Numbered from the stretch's first letter, positions 1 through 10,472 are shown. The stretch is 64,000 nt of DNA from Ewingella americana (GCF_006438725.1 NZ_RCZD01000010.1:124001-188000); one strand, 5' to 3'. Numbers and translations are program-made. Notes: generated from the sequence alone by a model not told the origin.

Positions 1-82
1 ACGTCAACAATCTCCCTGTTGCACCGTCCCGGACCACTTTCATTCCGAGTTATCTCGTTTTCAATTTCTCACAGACATACCC

Positions 83-190
83 AAGTCATTGGCGTTGTGG
101 CAAGGCGGCAAACGAGTGAATTCCGATGAGCTTACACAGGTAAGTGATTCGGATTCGCGAATGCAGCCACGGCTTCAAGGACGTCGGGTA
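83..190. repeat. Intergenic palindromic repeat, copy 1
   Basis: About 108 bp of imperfect palindrome. The outer arms (about 81-100 and 171-190) pair, and a small core hairpin sits at 131-144 (cttac-acag-gtaag). Internal blocks such as ggcggcaaacgagtgaa and gattcgg recur in the copies at 6.1, 7.4 and 25.5 kb, all in the same orientation. The right end touches the glgC stop codon (191-193). It resembles the long palindromes I know from Serratia and Yersinia intergenic regions. It is non-coding and probably transcribed as a 3' hairpin. glgA, which usually follows glgC, is not in the visible 190 bases. Confidence 0.75.
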
Positions 191-1468
191 TTACAATTTT
201 GCCAACATCGCCCGGGTGACTAACACTACGCCGTCCTCTGAGCGGTAAAAACGTTTACTGTCTTCATCGGCGTTTTCGCCGATCACCATGCCTTCGGGAA
301 TGTGACAGGCACGGTCGATCACACATTTACGTAAGCGGCATGAACGGCCAATGTTGACGTCCGGCAATAAGATGGTCGAATCAATATTGCAAAACGAGTT
401 CACCCTCACGCGCGGAAACAGCACGGCATTGACCACCACCGACCCGGAAACGATGCAGCCACCGGCCACCAGAGAGTTCATGGTCATGCCGTGACTACCG
501 GAGCGGTCCTGCACAAACTTGGCGGGCGGCAGCGGTTCCATATGAGTACGGATGGGCCACGAGCGGTCGTACATATCCAGTTCCGGCGTGACTGACGCCA
601 GATCCAGATTCGCCTTCCAGTACGCATCGAGCGTCCCGACATCGCGCCAGTACGGCGGTAATTCCGTGTTTTGCGTTACGCAGGACAAGCTGAAAGGATG
701 AGCCCAGGCCACACCTTCGGCGGTGATTTTCGGCAGCAAATCTTTGCCGAAATCGTGGCTGGAATCCTCCTTGGACATATCCTCTTCGAGCAGGCGGAAC
801 AGGTAGTCAGCATTAAAAATGTAGACCCCCATGCTCGCCAGCGCCATGTCCGGCTGACCGGGAATGCAAGGTGGGTTCTGCGGTTTCTCAAGGAAGCTGT
901 TGATTTGATAGTCTTCGCCAACATCCATCACACCAAACTCACTGGCTTCCGCCAGCGGCACGGCGAGGCAGGCGACGGTACATTCCCCTCCCTTTTGCAC
1001 GTGATCCACCAACATGCGCGAGTAATCCATCTTGTAGATGTGATCCCCGGCGAGGATCACCACGTACTCGGCCTCATAGCGGCGGATGATATCCAGATTC
1101 TGATAGACAGCATCGGCGGTGCCTTTGTACCAATGTTCGGTGCTTTGGCGCTGCTGGGCGGGCAGTAAATCGACAAATTCGTTCATCTCTTCATTAAGAA
1201 ATGACCAGCCACGTTGAATATGTTGAACTAGCGTATGTGACTGATATTGCGTAATAACGCCGATGCGGCGAATGCCCGAATTCAGGCAGTTCGACAGCGC
1301 AAAGTCGATGATGCGGAACTTGCCGCCAAAATGAACCGCAGGCTTGGCGCGGGTAGCGGTTAAATCCTTAAGACGTGAACCCCGACCACCGGCCAGGATC
1401 AGCGCGACGGATTTAAGAGGTAACTGTCTGGCCAGCATTACCGGATCTCTGTTTTCTGTTTTATTCAT
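191..1468 (-). CDS. glgC: Glucose-1-phosphate adenylyltransferase
   Basis: Makes ADP-glucose from glucose-1-phosphate and ATP, the committed step of bacterial glycogen synthesis, in the cytoplasm. 425 residues, against about 431 in E. coli. The N-terminal nucleotidyltransferase domain carries [15 protein letters not shown] (about residues 23-37) and the [10 protein letters not shown] substrate loop. The C-terminal part (about 320-425) is a left-handed beta-helix with hexapeptide character. The start ATG at 1468 has a good AAGGAGT site. It is the third gene of glgB-glgX-glgC, 51 bases after the glgX stop. The gene ends directly against an intergenic palindrome, and no glgA follows within the window. 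Family knowledge: the enzyme is allosterically controlled by fructose-1,6-bisphosphate and AMP. Confidence 0.97.
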   Translation of the reverse strand: MNKTENRDPVMLARQLPLKSVALILAGGRGSRLKDLTATRAKPAVHFGGKFRIIDFALSNCLNSGIRRIGVITQYQSHTLVQHIQRGWSFLNEEMNEFVDLLPAQQRQSTEHWYKGTADAVYQNLDIIRRYEAEYVVILAGDHIYKMDYSRMLVDHVQKGGECTVACLAVPLAEASEFGVMDVGEDYQINSFLEKPQNPPCIPGQPDMALASMGVYIFNADYLFRLLEEDMSKEDSSHDFGKDLLPKITAEGVAWAHPFSLSCVTQNTELPPYWRDVGTLDAYWKANLDLASVTPELDMYDRSWPIRTHMEPLPPAKFVQDRSGSHGMTMNSLVAGGCIVSGSVVVNAVLFPRVRVNSFCNIDSTILLPDVNIGRSCRLRKCVIDRACHIPEGMVIGENADEDSKRFYRSEDGVVLVTRAMLAKL

Positions 1469-1519
1469 GGCTGACTCCTTGCATCACTCTGCTGACATTC
1501 CTGCATGCGTGCGGTGTTG

Positions 1520-3526
1520 TTATTCATGGCAATGGAGCACGCAGAGGGTTTTTGCTGCGGCACGCCAGGTCGAACCGTCCCTGACACGCTGGGGTTCTTC
1601 TCCAAACAGCACCGAATTAAACGGGGCAACCGGCTCCCAGCGGCCTTGTGGCAGTTGCATATCGACATCGCTGAGCGAGGCGTTCAACACCAGCAACCAG
1701 CGGCCAGAAAGGCGGATTTGCAGCCATTGCTGCGGTCCGTGCTCCCAACTGGCCGCCTGCATCGGCTGGCCCTGCGCATCCAGCCACTCGACATCATTAC
1801 CCTCGCCGCGCCACCATTGGTTTTGCGTCAGCGCGGGAATTTTTTTGCGCAGTGCAACCAGCGCCGCCACGTAAGCCGTCAGGTTGTCATCGGCGCTGTT
1901 CCAGTCGAGCCAGGTCAGCGCGTTGTCCTGACAATAGGCATTGTTGTTGCCCTGCTGGCTGTTGCCATGTTCGTCACCGGCCAGCAGCATCGGGGTGCCC
2001 TGCGACAGCAATAAGGTCGCTAAGAGCGCGCGCTGGCTAAGGCGCCGCTGACGCTGCACCTCTTCAGAGGCATCCAGCCCTTCCTCGCCGTGGTTCTGGC
2101 TGTAGTTTTCGTTATGCCCGTCGCGGTTGTTTTCGCCGTTGGCCTGATTGTGTTTATCGTTGAAACTGACCACATCGCGCAGGGTAAAGCCGTCGTGCGC
2201 GGTAAGCATGTTGATGCTGGCGTGAGGCAAGCGCCCGGCGTGGTCGAACAGATCCGCAGATGCCGCAAAGCGCCCGGCAAACTGCCCGAGAGGCAAATCA
2301 CCGTGCAGCCAAAATTTGCGCATATCGTCACGCCACAGATCGCTCCACTCGGCGAACGGCGGCGGGAAATTGCCGAGCTGATAGCCGCCAGTGCCAATGT
2401 CCCAGGGTTCGGCAATCAGCTTGACGTGAGACAGTACGCTGTCGGCACGCATTGCGCTGAACAGCGGGGATTGCGGGGTAAACGACGGGGTTCTGCCCAG
2501 AACGGTGGCGAGATCGAAGCGAAAGCCGTCCACATGGCATTCGCGCACCCAGTAACGCAGGCTGTCGAGCGTCCACTCGACGATGTCGTCATCCACCAGT
2601 CGCAACGCATTACCACAGCCAGTGACGTTATCGTCGCTGCCGTCTTCGCGCAGCCAGTACCAACTGGCGTTATCTATGCCGCGAAACGAGACGAAAGGCC
2701 CGTCAATAGCCAACTCGGCGCTGTGGTTGAACACCACGTCGAGGATCACTTCAATGCCGGCCTGATGCAGCGCTTTGACTGCCGCTTTGAATTCGCTGAG
2801 CGCTGAAATACCTTTTTGCCGGCTGGCGTAGCGTGGCTCCACCGCGCAAGGGGCCAGCACGTTATAGCCCCAGTAATTACTCAACCCAAGGCGTTGCAGC
2901 CGGGGCTCGTCAGCGTGATGCTGCACCGGCAGTAACTCAATCGCCGTGACACCCAGATGCTGTAAATACTCCAACATGACCGGATGCGCGAGGCCGGCAT
3001 AGGTACCGCGCAGCGCCGCCGGAATGTGCGGATGCTGGCGCGTCAGGCCGCGCACATGTGCCTCATAAATCACCGTTTCGGCCCACGGCGTGGCGGGCGG
3101 TGCGTCATTGCCCCAGTCAAAAGTGTCACTGACCACCACCGACTTCGGTGCGGCCACGGCGCTGTCTTTTTCGTCCAACGTATCAATGCCGCCGTTTAGC
3201 CGTGCGTTATCGCGCAATTCGCCTTCCAGCGCACGGGCACTCGGGTCGATCAGCAATTTTTTCGGGTTAAAACGCAGCCCTTTCGCGGGTTCGAACGGCC
3301 CGTAAACCCGGTAGCCATAGTGCTGACCGGCCCTGGCTCCGGGTAGAAAACCGTGCCACAGATTGCCGGTGCGGCCCGGTAAAGTGAGACGCTGCTCGCT
3401 GCCAGATTCGTCGAACAGACAGAGTTCAATTTTTTCCGCATGGGCTGAAAACAAGCAGAAGTTCACGCCGTCTGCCTGGAGGTGTGCGCCATACGGCGCT
3501 GGCTGGCCAGGTTCGAGCTGTTTCAT
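1520..3526 (-). CDS. glgX: Glycogen debranching enzyme
   Basis: Isoamylase-type enzyme that removes alpha-1,6 branches from phosphorylase-limited glycogen; cytoplasmic. 668 residues (E. coli about 657). An N-terminal CBM48-like beta domain (about 1-140) precedes the GH13 barrel, which shows [20 protein letters not shown] (nucleophile Asp) and LIAEPWD (acid/base Glu). The frame stays open 17 codons further upstream, but the ATG at 3526 is preferred: it overlaps the glgB stop as ATGA, the usual translational coupling, and gives the family N-terminus [14 protein letters not shown]. Confidence 0.96.
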   Translation of the reverse strand: MKQLEPGQPAPYGAHLQADGVNFCLFSAHAEKIELCLFDESGSEQRLTLPGRTGNLWHGFLPGARAGQHYGYRVYGPFEPAKGLRFNPKKLLIDPSARALEGELRDNARLNGGIDTLDEKDSAVAAPKSVVVSDTFDWGNDAPPATPWAETVIYEAHVRGLTRQHPHIPAALRGTYAGLAHPVMLEYLQHLGVTAIELLPVQHHADEPRLQRLGLSNYWGYNVLAPCAVEPRYASRQKGISALSEFKAAVKALHQAGIEVILDVVFNHSAELAIDGPFVSFRGIDNASWYWLREDGSDDNVTGCGNALRLVDDDIVEWTLDSLRYWVRECHVDGFRFDLATVLGRTPSFTPQSPLFSAMRADSVLSHVKLIAEPWDIGTGGYQLGNFPPPFAEWSDLWRDDMRKFWLHGDLPLGQFAGRFAASADLFDHAGRLPHASINMLTAHDGFTLRDVVSFNDKHNQANGENNRDGHNENYSQNHGEEGLDASEEVQRQRRLSQRALLATLLLSQGTPMLLAGDEHGNSQQGNNNAYCQDNALTWLDWNSADDNLTAYVAALVALRKKIPALTQNQWWRGEGNDVEWLDAQGQPMQAASWEHGPQQWLQIRLSGRWLLVLNASLSDVDMQLPQGRWEPVAPFNSVLFGEEPQRVRDGSTWRAAAKTLCVLHCHE

Positions 3527-5709
3527 CGCACCTCCCGCCGCAGATACACGGTCGCCAGCGGCGGAATAGTCAGGCAAATAGAGTGCTCACGCTGATGGTG
3601 GCCGGTCGGCTGGCTGTACACATCGCCGTCGTTACCAATATTGCCGCCACGATAGAAGTGCGAATCCGTATTGAGGATTTCGTGATAACGCCCGGGGCGT
3701 GCCACGCCAATGCGGTAGTCGTAACGCGGCACCGGCGTGAAGTTGCTGACAACGATGATTTCATCACCGTTGTCGTCGCGACGTGCAAAGGCGAACACCG
3801 AGTTTTCGTGGTCATCGACCACCAGCCATTCAAAACCGCGCGGGTTGAAGTCCAGTTCGTAAAGTGGCGTTTGCTGGCGGTAAACATGATTGAGGTCCCG
3901 CACCAGATGCTGGACACCACTGTGCCAGCCGTTTGGGTCATCCAGCAAATGCCAGTCGAGGCTGCTGTTGAAGTCCCACTCGCGGCCTTGTGCAAATTCA
4001 CAGCCCATAAACATCAGTTTCTTGCCGGGATGCGCCCACATAAAGCCGTAATAGGCGCGCAGGTTGGCAAACTTCTGCCACGCGTCACCGGGCATTCTGT
4101 CGAGCAGCGAGCCCTTTCCGTGCACCACTTCATCGTGGGAAAGCGGGAGCATGAAGTTTTCGCTGTAGGCGTAAAGCACGCCGAACGTCATGAGATTGTG
4201 GTGATATTTGCGGTGAACCGGATCAAGTTGCATGTAATTGAGCGAGTCATGCATCCAGCCCAGATTCCATTTGTAATGGAACCCCAGACCGTTGGCGTCG
4301 GGTGGCATGGTAACGCCAGGGTAGTCGGTGGACTCTTCCGCCAGCGTCACCGCACCATCGAGCTCGCGACCAATCGTCTGGTTGGTGTAGCGCAGGAAAG
4401 AGATGGCTTCGAGGTTTTCGCGGCCACCGTAATGATTGGGGATCCACTCTCCCGCTTTGCGGCTGTAGTCGCGGTAAATCATTGAAGCCACGGCGTCAAC
4501 CCGCAGGCCGTCAATGCCGTAGCGCTCAATCCAGTAGAAACCGTTGCCTGCCAGATAGTTACGCACTTCGTGGCGGCCATAGTTGTAAATCAGCGTGTTC
4601 CAGTCCTGATGGTAGCCTTCGCGCGGATCGGCATATTCGTACAGCGCGGTACCGTCAAACTGGGCCAGGCCATGGGCATCACTCGGGAAGTGGCCCGGCA
4701 CCCAATCGAGGATCACATTCAGACCGGCGTTATGCGCGGCATCGATGAAGGCTTTGAACTCCTGCGGCGTACCATAACGGCGGGTCGGCGCATACATACC
4801 GAGCGGCTGGTAGCCCCAGCTGCCGTCGAATGGATGTTCGTTAATCGGCATCAGTTCGATGTGCGTGAAGCCCATCCATTTGGCGTAAGAGACCAGTTGC
4901 TCCGCCAGTTCGCCGTAGCTTAACCAGAAATTATCATCAGTATGACGACGCCAGGACCCCAGATGGACTTCGTACACGGAGACCGGCTGGTTCAGCGCAT
5001 TGGCTTTTTTACGTTCAGCAGAGAACGGCACTTTTTCAGGAAGATGGCTGACCAGCGACGCCGTTTCCGGGCGCATTTGCGCTTCAAAAGCATAAGGATC
5101 GGCGCGCAGGGAGATGTGACCCCGGCAGTCGATCACTTCGTACTTGTACAGCTGCCCCTCGCGTACCGCCGGGATAAACAGCTCCCAAATACCATTTTCG
5201 CGGCGCTGACGCATCGGATGACGGCGGCCGTCCCAGAAGTTGAATTCACCGACCACGGAAATACGCGTCGCGTTGGGTGCCCAGAGTGCAAAGCTCACCC
5301 CTTCAACGTTGTCCAGCACCTGCGGGTGCGCGCCCAGCTTCTCGTATGGCCGCAAATGCGTGCCTTCAGCCAGCAGCCAGATATCCAGTTCCTGCAGTAA
5401 CGTGCCGAAGCGGTATGGATCGTCAATTAACTGGGTATTTTCGCCCCAGCGGACTTCCAACTGGTAGCGAAAGAGATTTTTGCGCCGGGGCATTATCCCG
5501 ACAAAAAAGCCGCGATGGTCATCACGGCGCAGTTCAGCCACTTTTGTGCCTTTCTCGGCATCAATCACCCAGACCTGATCGGCATCCGGCAAAAGTGCGC
5601 GCACCTCAATACCCGCCGCCACAGAATGCATTCCCAATAACGAAAACGGATCAGCATAGTGGCCGGAAATGAGTTGATTAATAACGTGCTGATCAAGAAG
5701 TACTGACAT
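3523..5709 (-). CDS. glgB: 1,4-alpha-glucan branching enzyme
   Basis: Creates alpha-1,6 branches in glycogen. 728 residues, the same length as the E. coli enzyme. The N-terminal CBM48 modules (about 1-220) are followed by a GH13 barrel with [10 protein letters not shown] (nucleophile Asp), [11 protein letters not shown] (acid/base Glu) and [13 protein letters not shown] (transition-state Asp). It is the first gene of the glgBXC operon; its TGA overlaps the glgX ATG. An AGGACG ribosome site precedes the ATG at 5709. The promoter must lie in 5710-6040, where I could not pick a convincing -35/-10 pair. Confidence 0.97.
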   Translation of the reverse strand: MSVLLDQHVINQLISGHYADPFSLLGMHSVAAGIEVRALLPDADQVWVIDAEKGTKVAELRRDDHRGFFVGIMPRRKNLFRYQLEVRWGENTQLIDDPYRFGTLLQELDIWLLAEGTHLRPYEKLGAHPQVLDNVEGVSFALWAPNATRISVVGEFNFWDGRRHPMRQRRENGIWELFIPAVREGQLYKYEVIDCRGHISLRADPYAFEAQMRPETASLVSHLPEKVPFSAERKKANALNQPVSVYEVHLGSWRRHTDDNFWLSYGELAEQLVSYAKWMGFTHIELMPINEHPFDGSWGYQPLGMYAPTRRYGTPQEFKAFIDAAHNAGLNVILDWVPGHFPSDAHGLAQFDGTALYEYADPREGYHQDWNTLIYNYGRHEVRNYLAGNGFYWIERYGIDGLRVDAVASMIYRDYSRKAGEWIPNHYGGRENLEAISFLRYTNQTIGRELDGAVTLAEESTDYPGVTMPPDANGLGFHYKWNLGWMHDSLNYMQLDPVHRKYHHNLMTFGVLYAYSENFMLPLSHDEVVHGKGSLLDRMPGDAWQKFANLRAYYGFMWAHPGKKLMFMGCEFAQGREWDFNSSLDWHLLDDPNGWHSGVQHLVRDLNHVYRQQTPLYELDFNPRGFEWLVVDDHENSVFAFARRDDNGDEIIVVSNFTPVPRYDYRIGVARPGRYHEILNTDSHFYRGGNIGNDGDVYSQPTGHHQREHSICLTIPPLATVYLRREVR

Positions 5710-6042
5710 GCATTTCGTCCTATGATTAATTAAATCAATAAGTTCAATGAAATCATTCAGATGCTCAACAATAAATCTCTAGTCAGTTTGCTCCTGAAGG
5801 GGTGATCACCTTGTGATGAGAGTGTCACTTTTTCTTGTTTAAACGTGCCTGCCAGCGCTCAAGCTCACAGATTCTAAATAAGTGCTTGTTTGTGCTTCTC
5901 AAAAACGCTTTGGTCATCTACTAAGCATAGACAAAAGTCGCCAAAAGCGGGGGGCAAAAGCCGAGGATTTTTTCACCACGTGAAATTCAGCTAAAAGCGC
6001 TGGCGAAGAGATTCAAACCGGGTGAAGTGATTGATGAGTGGA
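5710..6042. other. glgB upstream region, no gene seen
   Basis: About 330 bases between the glgB start and the asd terminator. No ORF with a plausible ribosome site was found. It should hold the glg operon promoter on the minus strand. I could not identify a convincing CRP or other regulator site by eye. Confidence 0.5.
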
Positions 6043-6074
6043 ACAAAAACGGGACACCGTGCTGGTGTCCCGTT
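6043..6074 (-). terminator. Intrinsic terminator downstream of asd
   Basis: Perfect 11-bp stem (aacgggacacc / ggtgtcccgtt) at 6048-6058 and 6064-6074, with a 5-base loop. Read on the minus strand it is followed by TTTTTGTT. It ends the asd transcript about 150 bases after the stop codon, beyond repeat copy 2. Confidence 0.85.
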
Positions 6075-6102
6075 GGGTGAAAACAGGGTTATTTACCCAT
6101 TG

Positions 6103-6228
6103 AGTAACCAAAATAATTGACGTTGCAGCAAGGCAGCTAGCGAGTGAATCCCGATGCGCTGACATGAGTCAGTGATTCGGGTTCGCAAGCGCAGCTCACA
6201 CAGCTGCAGCTTCAAGTATGAAGGTTAC
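6103..6228. repeat. Intergenic palindromic repeat, copy 2
   Basis: Same family as copy 1. The terminal gtaacc (6103-6108) pairs with ggttac (6223-6228). Inner arms gttgcagc (6122-6129) and gctgcagc (6203-6210) and the core ctgac...gtcag (6159-6172) match the other copies. The right arm contains the asd stop codon (6225-6227), so the repeat supplies the 3' end of the reading frame. Confidence 0.78.
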
Positions 6229-7328
6229 AGCAGGATGCGCAGCATGCGGCGCAACGGCTCTGCCGCCCCCCACAACAGCTGGTCACCCACGGTGAACGCA
6301 GACAAATATTGCGGGCCCATATTCAGTTTGCGCAGACGCCCAACCGGCGTGTTCATGGTGCCGGTGACCGCAGCCGGTGTCAGTTCACGCATCGACAGCT
6401 CGCGGTCATTCGGGATGACGCGCACCCAGTCGTTATGACTCGCCAGCATCTGTTCGATTTCAGGAATCGACACATCTTTTTTCAGCTTCAGGGTAAACGC
6501 CTGGCTGTGGCAGCGCAGCGCACCGATACGCACGCACAGGCCATCCACTGGGATCACGCTGGAGGTGCCCAGAATTTTGTTGGTCTCAGCCTGACCTTTC
6601 CACTCTTCTTTGGTCTGGCCGTTATCAAGCTGTTTGTCGATCCACGGAATCAAACCACCGGCCAGCGGAACGCCGAAGTTGTCCGTCGGCAAGGTGCCGC
6701 TGCGGGTCAGCGCAGTGACTTTACGTTCGATGTCCAAAATGGCGGAGGCCGGGTCCTGCAACTCTTTCGCCACGCTATTGTGCAGCATGCCCATTTGGGT
6801 CAGCAGTTCGCGCATGTGGCGCGCGCCGCCGCCGGAAGCTGCCTGGTAGGTGGCCACTGAGGCCCACTCGATCAGGTCATTGGCGAACAAACCGCCCAAC
6901 GACATCAGCATCAGGCTGACGGTACAGTTACCCCCGGCAAAGGTTTTGATGCCTTTGTCGATGCCCTGATGAATCACCGCGCTGTTGACCGGATCCAGAA
7001 TAATGATCGCGTCATCATGCATTCTCAGAGAGGATGCTGCGTCGATCCAGTAGCCTTTCCAACCGATTTGACGCAGCTTTGGATAGATTTCGTTGGTATA
7101 ATCGCCGCCCTGACAGGTGATGATAATGTCCAGCGCACTCAGTGCGTCGAGGTCATAAGCGTCCTGCAATGTGCCATGCCGGCCGGTAAATTCCGGTGCA
7201 GCCTGGCCATGTTGCGAGGTGGAGAAGAATACCGGGTGGATGGCGTCAAAATCGCGTTCTTCAATCATGCGTTGCATGAGTACAGAACCGACCATCCCGC
7301 GCCAGCCAACGAAACCTACATTTTTCAT
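6225..7328 (-). CDS. asd: Aspartate-semialdehyde dehydrogenase
   Basis: Reduces aspartyl-phosphate to aspartate semialdehyde with NADPH, feeding lysine/diaminopimelate, threonine and methionine synthesis. 367 residues, as in E. coli. N-terminal [13 protein letters not shown] is the nucleotide-binding loop; AGGNCTVS holds the active-site Cys135. The frame stays open 49 codons further upstream, through the palindrome at 7.4 kb. The ATG at 7328 is the true start because it has an AGGACAG ribosome site and gives the family N-terminus [11 protein letters not shown]. Divergent from yhgN. Confidence 0.97.
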   Translation of the reverse strand: MKNVGFVGWRGMVGSVLMQRMIEERDFDAIHPVFFSTSQHGQAAPEFTGRHGTLQDAYDLDALSALDIIITCQGGDYTNEIYPKLRQIGWKGYWIDAASSLRMHDDAIIILDPVNSAVIHQGIDKGIKTFAGGNCTVSLMLMSLGGLFANDLIEWASVATYQAASGGGARHMRELLTQMGMLHNSVAKELQDPASAILDIERKVTALTRSGTLPTDNFGVPLAGGLIPWIDKQLDNGQTKEEWKGQAETNKILGTSSVIPVDGLCVRIGALRCHSQAFTLKLKKDVSIPEIEQMLASHNDWVRVIPNDRELSMRELTPAAVTGTMNTPVGRLRKLNMGPQYLSAFTVGDQLLWGAAEPLRRMLRILL

Positions 7329-7423
7329 AATTACTGTCCTGCCCTGAGCGTGATCGCTGCGTAAAGTGTGTTTGAAATTTTTAGCGCTGACGACCCTGTC
7401 AACGCAACGAGAAATCTCCAAAA

Positions 7424-7530
7424 TCATTCGAGTGGCAGGAAGGCGGCGAACGAAAGAATCCCGATGAGCTGACATAGGTCAGTGATTCGGGTGAGTGAGC
7501 GAAGCCAACGCATCTGCCACTTGAATGATG
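7424..7530. repeat. Intergenic palindromic repeat, copy 3
   Basis: About 107 bp; outer arms cattcgagtggcag (7425-7438) and ctgccacttgaatg (7514-7527), core gctgac-atag-gtcagt. The most regular of the four copies. It lies between asd and yhgN, 96 bases upstream of the asd start. It therefore sits in the promoter or 5' region of asd rather than after a stop codon. Confidence 0.78.
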
Positions 7531-7658
7531 CAGGAGATACAAAGTTACAAGATGCATAAGAAGTGGCAAGTGAATTTAATCGATAGTCGGGGCTTTTTTA
7601 GCAGCGCGACTTATAACAGGCGTTTTTAAGAAAGCCGAACTCTGTCTTTGAGGTAGTC

Positions 7659-8252
7659 ATGACTGAAATGATTTCAGCAACCATCCTGCTGTTTTTAATT
7701 ATGGATCCGCTGGGCAACCTGCCGATCTTCATGTCGGTATTAAAACATCTGGATCCAAAACGCCGTCGCGTGGTGTTGATCCGCGAGATGCTGATCGCGC
7801 TGATCCTGATGCTAATCTTCCTGTTCGCCGGTGAGAAGATCCTCTCCTTCCTCAACCTGCGTACTGAAACGGTGTCGATTTCCGGCGGTATTATTCTGTT
7901 CCTGATCGCCATCAAAATGATTTTCCCGTCCGAAGAGAAAAGCAGCAGCGGCTTACCGGCCGGTGAAGAACCCTTCCTGGTGCCGATGGCGATCCCGCTG
8001 GTGGCCGGGCCGTCGATTCTCGCCACGCTGATGCTGCTATCGCATCAATATCCCAACCAGATGACTCACCTGACGCTGGCACTGTTTATCGCCTGGGGAT
8101 TGTCGATGGGGATATTGCTGCTGTCGAACCTGTTCCTGCGCCTGCTCGGCGACAAAGGCGTCAGCGCGCTGGAGCGCCTGATGGGGCTGATTCTGGTGAT
8201 GCTCTCCACCCAGATGTTCCTTGATGGGATCAGGGCGTATTTGAAGATTTAG
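7659..8252 (+). CDS. yhgN: MarC/YhgN-family inner-membrane protein
   Basis: 197 residues, the same length as E. coli YhgN. It contains about six hydrophobic segments. The N-terminus MTEMISATILLFLIMDPLGNLPIF carries the MDPLGNLP motif of the MarC family. The second half has VPMAIPLVAGPSILATLMLL, which mirrors the first half and suggests an internal inverted repeat fold. GAGGT precedes the ATG. The cellular role of the family is unsettled; the old annotation as an antibiotic transporter is not supported by what I can see. Confidence 0.92.
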   Translation: MTEMISATILLFLIMDPLGNLPIFMSVLKHLDPKRRRVVLIREMLIALILMLIFLFAGEKILSFLNLRTETVSISGGIILFLIAIKMIFPSEEKSSSGLPAGEEPFLVPMAIPLVAGPSILATLMLLSHQYPNQMTHLTLALFIAWGLSMGILLLSNLFLRLLGDKGVSALERLMGLILVMLSTQMFLDGIRAYLKI

Positions 8253-8268
8253 TCGGTGGTACTCTTTA

Positions 8269-8309
8269 GTCATAAACAAAAACGGCGGCCCCAGAGGTCC
8301 GCCGTTTTT
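8269..8309. terminator. Bidirectional terminator / direct repeat, left copy
   Basis: acggcgg...ccgccgt hairpin flanked by A and T runs, so it can work in both directions, serving yhgN from the left and the antitoxin gene from the right. 39 of 41 bases are identical to 8916-8956, including the unpaired lead gtcataaac. The two copies bracket the toxin-antitoxin pair exactly. Confidence 0.85.
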
Positions 8310-8319
8310 GTTGCCGTCT

Positions 8320-8610
8320 TTAAATCGTTTTCAGCGTATTTATGATTTGCGGATTTAGCTCAATCATTTTTAGCAATTTTAGTGCGGCACCGTTAGGCAA
8401 ACGTTTTTGTTGCTCCCACGCCTGAACCAGAGAAGGAGAAACACCAATCAGTTTAGCGAACTCTTCCTGCTTAACTCCGGCCTTAGAACGAATCTCTTTT
8501 ACCGCTGGCATAGCAACACGTGTCACGTTAGCCGCTACCATCTCACCCTTGCGGATAGCGACCATCTCTTCGGCTGATTGCCGCAACTCCTCGAATAATT
8601 CTTTATTCAT
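8320..8610 (-). CDS. XRE-family antitoxin
   Basis: 96 residues. A helix-turn-helix of the Cro/C1 type covers about residues 43-80 (KAGVKQEEFAKLIGVSPSLV, then WEQQKRLPNG), as in NadS/HigA-type antitoxins. The N-terminal 40 residues are likely the toxin-contact part. AGGAG lies 9 bases before the ATG at 8610. It overlaps the end of the preceding toxin frame by 8 bases. Family knowledge: such antitoxins autorepress their operon. It looks intact, unlike its partner. Confidence 0.85.
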   Translation of the reverse strand: MNKELFEELRQSAEEMVAIRKGEMVAANVTRVAMPAVKEIRSKAGVKQEEFAKLIGVSPSLVQAWEQQKRLPNGAALKLLKMIELNPQIINTLKTI

Positions 8611-8842
8611 GGTCTATCTCCTGTTTCACGACAGACTTTGTACAATATCTTTCAAGATCGCTTTTACCCTGGCCTTGGCGCATCCAGCGGATCTTCCGAC
8701 AACCTCCGGTCCCAACAATAATCGCCCCGGCATCGGGTGAATGGGTTAGATATTCCTGAAGCTGGCGATATTCATCCTCAGTAAGCAACTCTTTGCATTT
8801 GCGGCTGAATGTCGGCGTCTCAATAAACTCCACATATTCCAT
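8603..8842 (-). pseudogene. RelE/HigB-like toxin, C-terminally broken
   Basis: Begins like intact family members (MEYVEFIETPTFSRKC) and keeps the central segment GAIIVGTGGCRKIRWMRQGQGKS. It then ends abruptly in DLERYCTKSVVKQEIDHE after 79 residues. Family proteins usually run on about 30-40 residues through a VRVIYY... beta-strand and catalytic region. The present tail reads through the antitoxin ribosome site. In the next frame, the same DNA reads ILKDIVQSLS then stop, a plausible original C-terminus. An internal deletion with a frame change is therefore likely. The start at 8842 has AGGGA 9 bases upstream; the longer TTG and ATG starts have poor spacing. Confidence 0.72.
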
Positions 8843-8915
8843 ATGACTCATTCCCTGACTCAAGATGGCCAGATAATACTCTCACAGGGTAAGAGTTCAA
8901 CGCGAGGTTTTTCTC

Positions 8916-8956
8916 GTCATAAACAAAAACGGCGGACCCAAAGGTCCGCCGTTTTT
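8916..8956. terminator. Bidirectional terminator / direct repeat, right copy
   Basis: Near-identical to 8269-8309. The hairpin acggcggaccc-aaag-gtccgccgt is followed by TTTTTT on the plus strand and preceded by AAAAA. It serves gntT (minus strand, stop at 8996). Confidence 0.85.
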
Positions 8957-8995
8957 TATTCTTTAAGGCTTTGCTTTACTTGAAAAAGTAACCCG

Positions 8996-10312
8996 TTACA
9001 CCACCATCGACAGCAGCAGACAACCGCCGAGGCCGCACAGGGAGATGATGGTTTCCAGTATTGACCATGACTTGAAGGTTTCAACGATAGTCAGGTTGAA
9101 GTACTCCTTGAACAACCAGAAGCCGGGATCGTTAACGTGGGAGAAAATCACGCTGCCGGAACCGACGGCGATAACCATCAGCTCAGGGCTGGCGCCGCTG
9201 GTGGCAATCAGTGGGGCAACAATCCCGCCTGCGGTAATCGCCGCAACGGTCGCTGAACCCAGTGCGATACGCAGTACCGCAGCAATCGACCAGGCCAGCA
9301 GGATTGGCGACAGATTACTGCCGTTCATGATATTGGCGATGTACGGCTCGATGCCGCTGTCGACCAGTACCTGTTTGAACGCCCCGCCACCACCGATGAT
9401 CAACAGCATCATCGCGATGATTTTGATCGACTCCGTAACGGTGGTCATCACCTGATCCATCGAACGTCCACGGTTCAGACCGAAGGTGAAGATAGCGATC
9501 AGCACGGCAATCAGCGTTGCCATCACCGGGTCGCCGAAGAATTCTGCATAGGCCAGAACCGGATGGCCTTTCGGCAGGATCATTTCGCAAACCGCGCGGA
9601 AGGCCATCAAAATCACCGGCACCAATGACGTCGCGACGCTGACACCAAAGCCAGGCATCTCTTCTTCCGTAAAGGTTTTCGGGTTGAACAGGCCCTCTGG
9701 AACGGGCTTATCAATGCCTTTCAGAAAACGAGCAAACACCGGACCCGCGAGGATCACCGTCGGCACGGCCAGCAGTGAACCATACAGCAAGGTTTTACCC
9801 ATATCAGCATGGAAAATCGTGGCAATCGCAGTCGGCCCAGGGTGCGGAGGCAGAAAACCGTGGGTGACTGACAGCGCAGCCGCCATCGGCACACCCACAT
9901 ACAACAGCGGCAAACGTGCCGCCGCCGCGATGGTGAAGACCAGAGGTAACATCAGCACGAAGCCCACTTCATAGAACAACGCAAAACCGACGATAAAACC
10001 GGTCAGCACGATGGCCCACTGAATGTGTTCTTTGCCGAATTTGGCAATAAGCGTCGTGGCAATGCGCTGTGCACCGCCGCAGTCCGCCAGCATTTTACCG
10101 AGCATGGCACCAAAGCCCATGATCAGCGCCAAACCGCCGAGCGTGCCGCCGACGCCGTTTTTAATTGAGGTGATGACCTTATCCACCGGCATACCCTGCA
10201 TGATACCGACCGCCAGTGCGACCAGGATCAATGCGATGAAGCCGTTGAGTTTGAACCGGATCATAAGCAACAGCAGCAGCGCGACGCCAACCGCTACAAT
10301 GACTAATGGCAT
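8996..10312 (-). CDS. gntT: High-affinity gluconate permease
   Basis: 438 residues, the length of E. coli GntT, which it follows closely from MPLVIVAVGVALLLLLMIRFK to the C-terminus. About 12 or more hydrophobic segments. Conserved HGFLPPHPGPTAIATIF and GSGSVIFSHVNDPGFW are hallmarks of the Gnt family. It imports gluconate across the inner membrane. Divergent from gntK across a region with a GntR operator and a CRP site. GntU, the low-affinity permease usually next to gntK in E. coli, is absent here. Confidence 0.93.
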   Translation of the reverse strand: MPLVIVAVGVALLLLLMIRFKLNGFIALILVALAVGIMQGMPVDKVITSIKNGVGGTLGGLALIMGFGAMLGKMLADCGGAQRIATTLIAKFGKEHIQWAIVLTGFIVGFALFYEVGFVLMLPLVFTIAAAARLPLLYVGVPMAAALSVTHGFLPPHPGPTAIATIFHADMGKTLLYGSLLAVPTVILAGPVFARFLKGIDKPVPEGLFNPKTFTEEEMPGFGVSVATSLVPVILMAFRAVCEMILPKGHPVLAYAEFFGDPVMATLIAVLIAIFTFGLNRGRSMDQVMTTVTESIKIIAMMLLIIGGGGAFKQVLVDSGIEPYIANIMNGSNLSPILLAWSIAAVLRIALGSATVAAITAGGIVAPLIATSGASPELMVIAVGSGSVIFSHVNDPGFWLFKEYFNLTIVETFKSWSILETIISLCGLGGCLLLSMVV

Positions 10313-10448
10313 ATCTTTTCCCCTTATGCGTTATCCCGTGCTTCAGGTAAAAATCACGGGTGCATTATTTTTTAATTTTCAACGAATTGTAGGAGTTAAC
10401 AGTGCAACGGGTACAGGCCGCGACCGATAAATCAGCAGTGCATTCCTT

Positions 10449-10464
10449 TGTGATATTAGTCACA
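10449..10464. promoter_or_regulatory. CRP site between gntT and gntK
   Basis: TGTGA-tattag-TCACA is a perfect match to the CRP core (TGTGA-N6-TCACA). It lies 9 bases from the GntR palindrome in the divergent gntT/gntK region. This fits catabolite activation of gluconate uptake. Confidence 0.82.
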
Positions 10465-10472
10465 TCTCCATT

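Noticed and set aside
1-190. glgA start at the left edge
   Set aside because: The 190 bases downstream of glgC show only the palindrome and no frame resembling glycogen synthase.
671-1168. Long plus-strand open frame inside glgC
   Set aside because: Antisense shadow of a certain gene in GC-rich DNA; no ribosome site and no family motif. The same applies to long antisense frames over glgX, glgB, bglF, prlC, gor and the effector.
7329-7475. N-terminal extension of Asd by 49 residues
   Set aside because: It translates the intergenic palindrome; the internal ATG has the ribosome site and the family N-terminus.
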